Shown here: positions 1 through 5,858 of the stretch, in pieces | Layout of the letters: each line of letters opens with the position of its first letter | Position numbering within the stretch: the first letter of the stretch is position 1 | Source: Caulobacteraceae bacterium | GTDB taxonomy: Bacteria > Pseudomonadota > Alphaproteobacteria > Caulobacterales > Caulobacteraceae | Length of the DNA: 6,356 bases | Reading direction: 5' to 3' | NCBI GenBank assembly: GCA_028291305.1 | Contig: JAQGII010000378.1 | Coordinates: forward strand, 1-6,356 | Position numbers and translations under genes: made by a program | The notes under the pieces: model-generated | The model's input: only the letters and a program-made list of their open reading frames with translations | Told to the model about the DNA's origin: nothing | Database searches by the model: none

Positions 1-1416
1 CACGCGGAAATCCGGACCCGCGAACCCGGCGCCCCACACCAGCACGCCGAAGCCCGCGCCGACCTGCAGCAGGGCGATGCCGAACTTGAAGGCGGGGTTG
101 GGGTCGCGGTCGCGGCGCCCGAGCCAGGCCCACAGCGCCGCAAACACCGGGGCGAAGATCAGGATGAAGGCCGAGTTGAACGACTGAACCTGCGGCGCGG
201 TGATCGTGTAGAATCCGTTCTGCGGCAGCCGGGTGTTGCGTTCGGCGAACTGGTTCATCGACGAACCGGCCTGCTCGAACAGGGTCCAGAACACCACCGA
301 AGCGGCGATCAGCACCAGGGCCAGGGCCAGCCGGTCGCGCTCGACCTTGGTGCACTTGGCGACCATGAACCAGCCGAGATAGCCCAGCACGACGACGGAG
401 CCGGCCCCCAGCAGCCAGCCCACCGCCTGGTAGTGCTGCACCAGGATCCAGACCACCGCCGTGCCGGCCAGGCCGCAGGCGTAGATCAGCCACTCGCCGT
501 TCAGCGGGCCGGCGATAGACTTCCTCAGCGCCACCGGATCGGGCGGCTCGCCATGGCCTTCCAGCAGCGGCTTGCCCAGCACGAAGCCGATGAAGCCGGC
601 AGCCATGCCGACGCCGGCCAGGCCGAACCCGGCCCACCAGCCCACCTTCAGCCCCAGGTAGCCGCACAGGATGGCGGCCCAGAAGGCCCCCAGGTTGATG
701 CCGTAGTAGTAGAGGGTGAAGCCCGGATCGCGGCGCGGGTCGTCCGGCCCGTAGAGTTGGCCCACGATCGAGGAGATGTTCGCCTTTAGGAAGCCCACGC
801 CCATGATGATCAGGGACAGCGCCATATAGAGGATGTTGGAGGTCACCGGATCGCGCTTCTCGACGCCGATCCGGTAGGCGCCCTTGGCCAGGACCGGCGG
901 CAGCGGCGCGGCGGCCGGCAGGCCCTTGATCTCCAGCCCGCCGTCCTTGGGTCCGACCGGGTAACAGCCCTCGCCGACTTTCAGGCAGACCTTGCGGCCT
1001 TCCATGCGGCCCTCGGCGACGAAGGTGTATTTGGTCCCGCCGTAGGTCAGGTTCTGGGTCGCCGGACGCCCTTCGATGCCCATGGCGAAGTGCCCCGCCA
1101 CCAGCAGCAGCGCGCCGAAGGCGATGGCCTTGCGCGTGCCCAGCCAGCGGTCGGCCACGAAGCCGCCGATCAGCGGCAGTAGGTACACCAGCGACGTGTA
1201 GGCCCCGTACTGCCCCTGAGCGTAGCTGTCGTCGTAGAGGAAATGCTGCGTCAGGTAGAAGATCAGGATGCCGCGCATGCCGTAGTAGGAAAAGCGCTCC
1301 CACATTTCGGCGAAGAACAGGACGAACAGGCCCTTGGGGTGTGAGCGCAACTGCATCAGCACGGGAATGCAGGTCAACAGCGTGACCAGCACGCCCGCCA
1401 CGATGACGATGTTCAT
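1..1416 (-). CDS. Proton-dependent oligopeptide (POT/PTR2) transporter, N-terminal 472 residues, runs off the left edge
   Basis: Inner-membrane MFS transporter expected to import di- and tripeptides with protons. The frame is open from the ATG at 1416 to base 1 with no stop. Family hallmarks are visible: ExxERFxYYG at residues 37-46 in the first core helix, the cytoplasmic loop GGFVADRWLGTRK at 84-96, YYYGINLG at 236-243 (the PTR2 signature), and FEQAG around 380-384 in TM7. Nine core helices can be picked out, plus a helix pair at about 310-352 that matches the extra HA/HB helices of bacterial POTs; the last helices lie outside the window. Two departures from the E. coli DtpA pattern are an additional hydrophobic stretch at residues 2-22 ahead of TM1, and a polar insertion of about 78 residues (115-192) between TM3 and TM4, predicted periplasmic, with cysteines at 144 and 151. 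GGGGAAG lies 5 bp upstream of the ATG. It is transcribed away from the DUF427 gene. Substrate preference cannot be read from the sequence. Confidence 0.93.
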   Translation of the reverse strand, partial: MNIVIVAGVLVTLLTCIPVLMQLRSHPKGLFVLFFAEMWERFSYYGMRGILIFYLTQHFLYDDSYAQGQYGAYTSLVYLLPLIGGFVADRWLGTRKAIAFGALLLVAGHFAMGIEGRPATQNLTYGGTKYTFVAEGRMEGRKVCLKVGEGCYPVGPKDGGLEIKGLPAAAPLPPVLAKGAYRIGVEKRDPVTSNILYMALSLIIMGVGFLKANISSIVGQLYGPDDPRRDPGFTLYYYGINLGAFWAAILCGYLGLKVGWWAGFGLAGVGMAAGFIGFVLGKPLLEGHGEPPDPVALRKSIAGPLNGEWLIYACGLAGTAVVWILVQHYQAVGWLLGAGSVVVLGYLGWFMVAKCTKVERDRLALALVLIAASVVFWTLFEQAGSSMNQFAERNTRLPQNGFYTITAPQVQSFNSAFILIFAPVFAALWAWLGRRDRDPNPAFKFGIALLQVGAGFGVLVWGAGFAGPDFRV

Positions 1417-1499
1417 TCAGTCTTCCCCAAGCCGCTAAGCCTCGACTGGCCAAGCTGACCCCCTTGCGGCGGCAGATCAAGGCGCCCCATGCCCGCACA

Positions 1500-1517
1500 A
1501 GGTTGATGCGTCAACCT
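1500..1517. promoter_or_regulatory. Perfect inverted repeat in the divergent POT/DUF427 gap
   Basis: AGGTTGA-TGCG-TCAACCT is a perfect 7-bp inverted repeat with a 4-nt centre. It sits in the 152-bp region (1417-1568) between the divergently read transporter and DUF427 genes, 52 bp before the DUF427 start and 84 bp from the transporter start. The minus-strand arm contains TTGACGC, which matches the Caulobacter housekeeping -35 consensus TTGACGS, but I see no fitting -10 element at the usual distance. It could be an operator for a dimeric regulator or simply a hairpin. The half-site spacing (TTGA-N4-TCAA) does not fit FNR/FixK (TTGAT-N4-ATCAA). I see nothing else clear in this gap apart from the two ribosome binding sites. 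Confidence 0.35.
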
Positions 1518-1568
1518 GGACCCAGACGAGGCTCCAAGACGTTGATCCAATAAGGGAGACGAAACCTC

Positions 1569-1991
1569 ATGAGCGAAACCAGTTTCACCGACGACGCTTC
1601 GCGGTTGTGGATGGAAGCCAATCCCAACAGGGTCCGCGCCATGTTCGCCGGCCACGTGATCGCCGACACCACCGGCGCCCTGACCGTGTTCGAACCGGGC
1701 CGCGAACCGATCTATTTCTTCCCGCGCAAGGACGTGGAGACCGGCTACCTCGGCAAGACCGGGCACAAGATATTCGACTCCGTCAAGGGCGAAGCCAGCT
1801 GCTACACCCTGGTGATGGAAGGCGAGATCGTCGAAAACGCGGTCTGTTCCTACGAGGACCCGGCGCCGGGGGCCGAGGCCCTGCGCGACTACCTGTGCTT
1901 CGCCGAGGGCCATTTCGAAATCTATGAGCTGACGCCGAGCGACATGGCCATGGCCCCCCGCGCGACTCATGTCCACCGCAGCGTCGCCTAG
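1569..1991 (+). CDS. DUF427 domain protein, 140 residues
   Basis: Small, probably cytoplasmic protein of the DUF427 family (PF04248); its biochemical role is not established and I do not assign one. The family pattern is seen across residues 19-98: NPNRVR, then VIADTTGAL, a YFFPRKDV strand at 49-56, KGEASCYTL at 73-81, and ENAVCSYEDP at 89-98. The length is normal for a single-domain member, with no signal peptide or membrane segment. Cysteines lie at 78, 93 and 110; from memory, many family members have an aromatic residue, usually Trp, at the position of C93 (…AVWSYEDP), so this looks like a variant subgroup. The start is supported by AAGGGAG (1552-1558), 10 bp upstream of the ATG. It reads divergently from the peptide transporter and converges on gshA with only 12 bp between stop codons. 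Nothing in the neighbours suggests a shared pathway. Confidence 0.88.
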   Translation: MSETSFTDDASRLWMEANPNRVRAMFAGHVIADTTGALTVFEPGREPIYFFPRKDVETGYLGKTGHKIFDSVKGEASCYTLVMEGEIVENAVCSYEDPAPGAEALRDYLCFAEGHFEIYELTPSDMAMAPRATHVHRSVA

Positions 1992-2007
1992 GGCGAGGTT
2001 TCCCTAG
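1988..2007. terminator. Inverted repeat spanning both convergent stop codons (possible bidirectional terminator)
   Basis: CTAGGG (1988-1993) and CCCTAG (2002-2007) form a perfect 6-bp inverted repeat around an 8-nt centre. The TAG of the DUF427 gene (1989-1991) is in the left arm and the minus-strand TAG of gshA (2006-2004) is in the right arm. Both transcripts could fold the same hairpin exactly at their ends. There is no U-rich tract on either side, so this is not a classical intrinsic terminator. Confidence 0.3.
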
Positions 2008-3365
2008 TAGGCCAGGTCCTCGAACGCGCGGCTGGCATCGCCCTTCCAGGGACCGTGATACAGGTCCAGCAGCCGCTCGGCGGGCGTCGTACCGCTATCG
2101 GCGATCTCTTCCAGTTCGGACAGATAGCCGGTTTCGTCGACCATCCCGGCGTTCAGCCGGGCGCGGCGCCGGAGGCCGGCCTTGGCGATGGCCACCATGT
2201 CGACCGCGACGTCGCGCGCCGACCGGCCCTCGACCTGCGCCTTCAGCCCGACCCGCACGGCGTCGAGCCGCAGCTGCTCGCGGCTCTCCGGCGCCCAGGC
2301 CTTGCAGAGGTCCCAGGCGGCGGCCAAGGCCGTCTTGTCATAGAAGATGCCCGCCCACAGCGCCGGCAGGGCGCAGATACGGCTGGCCGGGCCCGAGTCC
2401 GATCCGCGCATCTCCAGGTACTGCTTGAGCCGCACCTCGGGGAACAGGGTGGTCAGGTGGTCGGCCCAGTCCTCCATCGTCGGGCGCTCGCCCAGCAGCT
2501 CCGGCAGCTCCCCGGCCATGAAAGCGCGGAACGAGCGGCCGGCCACGTCGATGTAGCGGCCGCCGCGCTTGACGAAATACATCGGCACGTCGAGCGCATA
2601 GCGGGCGTAGGTCTCGAAGCCGAAGCCGTCCTCGAACACGAAGCGCAGCATGCCCGTGCGGTCGGGATCGGTGTCGGTCCACACATTGGCGCGGTTGGAC
2701 AGGAGGCCCGTCGGCCTGCCCTCGACGAAGGGGGAATTGGCGAACAGGGCGGTGGCGATGGGCTGCAGCGCCAGACTGGTGCGGAACTTGGTCACCATGT
2801 CCGCCTCGGACGAGAAGTCGAGGTTGGCCTGCACCGTGCAGGTGCGCAGCATCATGTCCAGGCCCTTGCCGCCGACCAGCGGCATGTAGCGGCGCATGAT
2901 GACGTAGCGGCCCTTGGGCATGATCTGGCAGTCGGCCCGCGTCCAGGTGGGGGCGAAGCCCAGACCGAGGAAGCCGATGTTCAGCGGGTCGGCCACCGCC
3001 TTGGCCTCTTCCAGGTGCGCGCGGGTCTCGGCGCAGATATCGTGGATGGTCTCCAGCGGCGCCCCGGACAGCTCGAACTGGCCGGCGGGCTCCAGGCTGA
3101 TGCTGGCCTTGTTGCGCTCCAGCGCGATCAGGGTCTCGCCTTCGTAGACGCCCTGCCAGCCGAACTGCATCAATCCCTCGAGCAGCGCCTTGATGCCGTC
3201 GGGCTCATAGGGAACGGTCGCGTGCGAGCCGTGGCGGAACACGAACTTCTCGTGCTCGGCGCCGATGCGGAACTGGGTTTCCGGCTTGCAGCCCTCGGCG
3301 AGATGGGCCGCCAGCATGTCGGCTGTCAGCGGCCTGTCGTCCACCGCGGCTGAAGCCATGCGCAT
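2004..3365 (-). CDS. gshA: Glutamate-cysteine ligase, plant/alphaproteobacterial type
   Basis: Cytoplasmic EC 6.3.2.2: ATP-dependent joining of L-glutamate and L-cysteine to gamma-glutamylcysteine, the first step of glutathione synthesis. The 453-residue protein is full length for the plant-type class and resembles it end to end: GAEHEKF at 35-41, SISLEPAGQFELSGAPLETIH at 88-108, MPKGRYVIMRRYMP at 149-162, MMLRTCTVQANLDF at 171-184, LALQPIATALFANSPF at 198-213, RLKQYLEMRGSD at 312-323, and the C-terminal LYHGPW at 435-440. The N-terminal motif is usually GTEHEKFGF; here it reads GAEHEKFVF, a mild variation next to the catalytic glutamates. Two starts are possible: ATG at 3365 and ATG at 3359 (MASAAVDD…). 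The purine-rich GAGGTAGGGAG upstream serves either one; spacing of GGGAG favours 3359, spacing of GAGG favours 3365. It lies downstream of rsmE on the same strand, an arrangement I recall as common in alphaproteobacteria, but the 103-bp gap leaves room for its own promoter. Confidence 0.96.
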   Translation of the reverse strand: MRMASAAVDDRPLTADMLAAHLAEGCKPETQFRIGAEHEKFVFRHGSHATVPYEPDGIKALLEGLMQFGWQGVYEGETLIALERNKASISLEPAGQFELSGAPLETIHDICAETRAHLEEAKAVADPLNIGFLGLGFAPTWTRADCQIMPKGRYVIMRRYMPLVGGKGLDMMLRTCTVQANLDFSSEADMVTKFRTSLALQPIATALFANSPFVEGRPTGLLSNRANVWTDTDPDRTGMLRFVFEDGFGFETYARYALDVPMYFVKRGGRYIDVAGRSFRAFMAGELPELLGERPTMEDWADHLTTLFPEVRLKQYLEMRGSDSGPASRICALPALWAGIFYDKTALAAAWDLCKAWAPESREQLRLDAVRVGLKAQVEGRSARDVAVDMVAIAKAGLRRRARLNAGMVDETGYLSELEEIADSGTTPAERLLDLYHGPWKGDASRAFEDLAY

Positions 3366-3376
3366 CTCCCTACCTC
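3366..3376 (-). promoter_or_regulatory. gshA ribosome binding site serving two alternative ATGs
   Basis: On the minus strand GAGGTAGGGAG abuts the ATG at 3365. GAGG is 7 bp from that ATG, and GGGAG is 6 bp from the second in-frame ATG at 3359. The sequence alone does not settle which is used; the proteins differ by two residues (Met-Arg). Confidence 0.6.
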
Positions 3377-3426
3377 AAGACGCAGGCTGTCCCGCGCTGC
3401 CATGGCCACATCGCCCGGCGAAGCGC

Positions 3427-3454
3427 AGTTAAGCGTCAACGGCGCCAAGCTCAA
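3427..3454 (-). promoter_or_regulatory. Candidate gshA promoter in the rsmE-gshA gap
   Basis: Read on the minus strand, TTGAGCT (3454-3448), a 13-bp spacer and GCTTAACT (3434-3427) partly match the Caulobacter housekeeping sigma-73 layout TTGACGS-N10-14-GCTANAWC (the TTGA and GCT cores fit, the remainder only partly). Transcription would start near 3421, leaving a leader of about 55-60 nt before gshA. If real, gshA can be expressed apart from rsmE. The rest of the 103-bp gap (3366-3468) shows no other element beyond a short hairpin over the rsmE stop codon. Confidence 0.28.
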
Positions 3455-3468
3455 GTGCCCCCCCGCCT

Positions 3469-4233
3469 TTAGGCGCCCGCCGTCCAGTCGCCCAGCACGG
3501 CCTGCCACAGGGTCAGGGCGGCGATCGCGGCCGTGTCGGCGCGCAGGATACGCGGCCCAAGCGTCACCGGCGTGACACCGGCGTCCCCCCTCAGCCGCTC
3601 CCGTTCCTCGGGCGCGAAGCCGCCTTCCGGTCCAATCAGCACCGCCCAGGCGCCCCGCGCCTGCCCCTGCAATGCGTCCAGCGCCGGCCTGGCCCGGCCG
3701 TGCTCGCCGCCCCAGGCCTCGGACGGATCGTCCCCCGCCTCGTCGCAGAACATCAGCCGCCGGTCGCCCGGCCAGGCGTCCAGCAGGCGCTCGAGCTTCT
3801 CGGGGACCAGGACCTGCGGCACATCCAGCCGCCCGGTCTGCTCGGCAGCCTCGACGGCGATCGCCTGCAGGCGAGACACATTGGTGTGATCGGCGTTGGT
3901 GCGGCGGGTAGTGACCAGCCGGATGCGCCGCGCGCCCAGTTCCGTCGCCTTCTCCACGATCGTCTCCAGCCGCGCCCGCTTGACCAGGGCGATCACCAGA
4001 TCGAGGTCCGGCCCGACCGCCTGCGGCCGCGTCTGTTCCTGCGCCGTCAGCCTGCAGCCGCGCTTGGAGACCTCCGCCAGCCTCGCCCGCCACTCGCCGT
4101 CCGCGCCGTTGAACACCAGGATCTCGTCGCCGACGGTCTGGCGCATGACCTGCGTCAGGTAGCGGGCCTGGTCGGGCTCCGGGGCGACGGCGGCGCCCTG
4201 CGACAGGGGCTGAGGGATGTGGAGCCTGATCAT
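3469..4233 (-). CDS. rsmE: 16S rRNA (uracil-1498-N3)-methyltransferase
   Basis: SAM-dependent methylation of U1498 (E. coli numbering) of 16S rRNA in the assembled 30S subunit. The 254-residue protein has the family layout: an N-terminal PUA-like RNA-binding domain (about 1-70) and a C-terminal SPOUT knotted domain. Family motifs are intact: VIALVKRARLETIVEKATELG spans 80-100, EAAEQTGR at 128-135, LIGPEGGFAPEE at 199-210, and LGPRILRADTA at 225-235, the last two forming the SAM-binding knot. The segment at about 165-195 is rich in Gly and charged residues and looks like a loop. The start is supported by AAGAAGG (4241-4247), 7 bp before the ATG. It is the upstream gene of a probable rsmE-gshA unit and is divergent from ppk2. 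The stop codon lies in a small CGCCTAAAGGCG palindrome, too weak for me to call a terminator. Confidence 0.96.
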   Translation of the reverse strand: MIRLHIPQPLSQGAAVAPEPDQARYLTQVMRQTVGDEILVFNGADGEWRARLAEVSKRGCRLTAQEQTRPQAVGPDLDLVIALVKRARLETIVEKATELGARRIRLVTTRRTNADHTNVSRLQAIAVEAAEQTGRLDVPQVLVPEKLERLLDAWPGDRRLMFCDEAGDDPSEAWGGEHGRARPALDALQGQARGAWAVLIGPEGGFAPEERERLRGDAGVTPVTLGPRILRADTAAIAALTLWQAVLGDWTAGA

Positions 4234-4258
4234 GACGGCGCCTTCTTAGAGCCTGCGC

Positions 4259-4283
4259 GTTGCAACAGTGAAGCCTTTGCAAC
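4259..4283. promoter_or_regulatory. Two TTGCAAC boxes in the divergent rsmE/ppk2 gap
   Basis: GTTGCAAC (4259-4266, a perfect 8-bp palindrome) and TTTGCAAC (4276-4283) share TTGCAAC in direct orientation, 17 bp start to start, inside the 76-bp region between the divergent rsmE and ppk2 starts. Because the TTGCAA core is itself palindromic, either orientation could be read. They could be paired operator half-sites, or the right-hand box could act as a -35 element for ppk2: TTGCAAC, 12 bp, then GCCTAAGAT (4295-4303), a partial match to the Caulobacter -10. No known regulator is assigned. Confidence 0.3.
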
Positions 4284-4309
4284 CGGCGACGTGAGCCTAA
4301 GATGACGCG

Positions 4310-5068
4310 ATGAACGACGAAAAATACGACGCCGAGCTGCGCAAACTGCAGATCCAACTGGTCAAGTCGCAGATCTGGGCCATCAGCCAGGGCCAGAAGG
4401 CCATCATCATCTTCGAGGGCCGCGACGCAGCGGGCAAGGACGGCGCGATCAAGCGCGTCACCGAACATCTGTCGCCGCGCAGCACCCGCGTGGTCGCCCT
4501 GCCCAAGCCCTCGGACCGCGAGCGCGACGAGTGGTACTTCCAGCGTTACGTCCGCTACCTGCCAAGCGCCGGGGAGTGGGTGCTGTTCAACCGCTCCTGG
4601 TACAACCGCGCGGGCGTCGAGGCGGTGATGAATTTCTCCACGCCCGCCGAGCAGGAGCAGTTCCTGCTGGATGTCCCCTTCTTCGAGCGGATGCTGGTGC
4701 AGTCCGGCGCCCAGATCGTGAAATACTGGCTGGATGTCTCGCGCGACGAGCAGCACAAGCGCCTCAAGGAACGGCGCACCGACCCGCTCAAGAAGCTCAA
4801 GACCGGTCCCATGGACGTCGAGGCCGAACGGCGTTTCGACGACTACACCCGGGCCCGCGACGACATGCTGATCCGCACCCACACGCCCGTGGCGCCCTGG
4901 ATCTGCGTCCGCGCCGACAACAAGAAGGCGGCGAGGCTGAACATCATGCGCCACCTGCTGCACGCCATCGGCTCCCCGGACCTGTCCAGGAAGACGCCCT
5001 TGCCCGACAACGACATCCTGTTCCCGTTCGATGCCGAAGCCTTGAACGACGGAAGGCTCGCGCGCTGA
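4310..5068 (+). CDS. ppk2: Polyphosphate kinase 2 family protein (single domain)
   Basis: Cytoplasmic phosphotransferase that moves phosphate between inorganic polyphosphate and nucleotides, in this family mainly making ATP or GTP from the diphosphates. The 252-residue protein is one P-loop kinase domain. The Walker A loop GRDAAGKDG lies at 37-45 after the strand AIIIFE; the Walker B region VLFNRSWYNRAGVE is at 91-104, with Asn at 94 where other PPK2 members have Asp; the lid segment KERRTDPLKKLKTGPMD is at 153-169; and FDDYTRARDDM follows at 176-186. It resembles the PA0141-like class I group, but it has only a short segment before the P-loop and lacks the longer N-terminal extension of some members. 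No real Shine-Dalgarno sequence precedes the ATG; an overlapping mini-frame ATG ACG CGA TGA at 4302-4313 does. It is followed by an intrinsic terminator, so it is probably monocistronic. Nucleotide preference (ADP or GDP) cannot be decided by eye. Confidence 0.93.
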   Translation: MNDEKYDAELRKLQIQLVKSQIWAISQGQKAIIIFEGRDAAGKDGAIKRVTEHLSPRSTRVVALPKPSDRERDEWYFQRYVRYLPSAGEWVLFNRSWYNRAGVEAVMNFSTPAEQEQFLLDVPFFERMLVQSGAQIVKYWLDVSRDEQHKRLKERRTDPLKKLKTGPMDVEAERRFDDYTRARDDMLIRTHTPVAPWICVRADNKKAARLNIMRHLLHAIGSPDLSRKTPLPDNDILFPFDAEALNDGRLAR

Positions 5069-5076
5069 GTTGTCGT

Positions 5077-5110
5077 CCCGCGGACGCCGTCGTCCGCCTG
5101 GGTTGTTTTG
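5077..5110 (+). terminator. Intrinsic terminator downstream of ppk2
   Basis: Nine bases after the ppk2 stop, CCC-GCGGACG (5077-5086), loop CCGT, and CGTCCGC-ct-GGG (5091-5102) can form a GC-rich stem of 10 pairs with a 2-nt bulge. It runs directly into TTGTTTTG (5103-5110). This is a near-classical Rho-independent signal and separates ppk2 from the peroxiredoxin gene, which therefore probably has its own promoter in the remaining 50 bp; I could not identify one. Confidence 0.6.
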
Positions 5111-5160
5111 TGGCTGAGGTCCCGCCGACGAGCGGACCGGCCTTCACGTGGAGAAGATGC

Positions 5161-5817
5161 ATGCCGCTTCAGATCAACGACGTCGCCCCGGACTTCCAGG
5201 CCGAGACCACCGAGGGCCCAATCGACTTCTATGAATGGATGGGCGACAGCTGGGTCGTCCTGTTCTCTCACCCCAAGGACTTCACCCCGGTCTGCACCAC
5301 CGAACTGGGCGCGGTGGCCAAGCTCAAGCCCGAGTTCGACAAGCGCGGGGTCAAGGTGATCGGCCTGTCCGTGGATCCCGTGGAAAACCACACCAAATGG
5401 GCGGTCGACATCGCCGAGACCCAGGGGACGGCGCCCAACTACCCGATGATCGGCGATCCCGACCTGAAGGTGGCCAAGCTCTACGGCATGCTGCCTGCCG
5501 ACACCGCGGGCTCGTCCGAAGGCCGCACGCCGGCCAACAACGCCACGGTGCGCAACGTCTTCATCATCGGACCCGACAAGCAGATCAAGCTGATGATCGC
5601 CTATCCGATGACCACCGGACGCAACTTCGACGAGATCCTGCGCGTCATCGACTCCATGCAGCTGACCGCCAGGCACAAGGTGGCGACGCCGGTCAACTGG
5701 AAGCCCGGCGAGGACGTCATCATCACGACGGCGGTGAGCAACGAGGACGCGGCGACGCTGTTCCCCGGCTTCACCACCCACAAGCCCTATCTGCGGACGA
5801 CCCAACAACCGTCCTGA
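5161..5817 (+). CDS. 1-Cys peroxiredoxin, Prx6 subfamily
   Basis: Thiol peroxidase that reduces hydrogen peroxide and organic hydroperoxides, probably cytoplasmic. In the 218-residue protein the peroxidatic cysteine is C45 within PKDFTPVCTTE (38-48, the PxxxTxxC motif), with the conserved Arg at 131. C45 is the only cysteine, so no resolving cysteine exists and an external reductant is needed; glutathione is used by well-studied Prx6 proteins. The C-terminal Prx domain PVNWKPGEDVII (177-188), followed by LFPGFTTHKPYLR (200-212), is typical of Prx6 and absent from shorter AhpC/BCP types. The frame is open far upstream into ppk2, but the real start is the ATG at 5161: it begins the family N-terminus MPLQINDVAPDF and has GGAGAAG (5150-5156) just before it. 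It is convergent with the ABC gene, with 41 bp between stops. The adjacent GshA supplies the first step of glutathione synthesis, so a functional link is plausible but not shown. Confidence 0.95.
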   Translation: MPLQINDVAPDFQAETTEGPIDFYEWMGDSWVVLFSHPKDFTPVCTTELGAVAKLKPEFDKRGVKVIGLSVDPVENHTKWAVDIAETQGTAPNYPMIGDPDLKVAKLYGMLPADTAGSSEGRTPANNATVRNVFIIGPDKQIKLMIAYPMTTGRNFDEILRVIDSMQLTARHKVATPVNWKPGEDVIITTAVSNEDAATLFPGFTTHKPYLRTTQQPS

Positions 5818-5858
5818 CACGGCCTGCGGCAATCGCTGCGCCGGGGAGGAGGGTCAGT

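Noticed and set aside
433..789. 118-codon plus-strand frame opposite the peptide transporter
   Set aside because: Shadow of a transporter whose motifs and helices are continuous through this stretch.
1503..1514. FNR/FixK-like box TTGATGCGTCAA
   Set aside because: The half-sites are two bases closer than in the FNR/FixK consensus TTGAT-N4-ATCAA.
1413..1976. 187-codon minus-strand frame opposite DUF427
   Set aside because: Shadow of the DUF427 gene running through the divergent promoter region into the start of the transporter.
2055..3353. 432-codon open frame on the plus strand opposite gshA
   Set aside because: Codon-phase shadow of gshA in GC-rich DNA; the His/Gln/Gly/Ala-rich translation resembles no family, whereas gshA is recognisable along its whole length.
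3463..3475. Small CGCCT-TT-AGGCG palindrome over the rsmE stop codon
   Set aside because: Only 4-5 pairs with almost no loop, and no U-tract on the coding strand, so not supportable as a terminator.
3326..4963. 545-codon open frame on the minus strand across rsmE and antisense to ppk2
   Set aside because: It overlaps rsmE in another frame and is antisense to ppk2, both clear genes; its translation is low complexity (Arg/Gly/Ala) with no motif.
4531..5160. 210-codon in-frame extension upstream of the peroxiredoxin
   Set aside because: It lies in an alternative frame of ppk2 and crosses the terminator; the family N-terminus begins at the ATG at 5161, which has its own ribosome binding site.
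4843..5832. 329-codon open frame on the minus strand opposite the peroxiredoxin
   Set aside because: Antisense shadow; no recognisable domain, and it crosses the intergenic terminator.
5819..5844. Imperfect GC-rich hairpin in the peroxiredoxin/ABC convergent gap
   Set aside because: Pairs only as CGGC…GCCG and GCG…CGC with an internal loop and no U-tract; it could arise by chance at this GC content.
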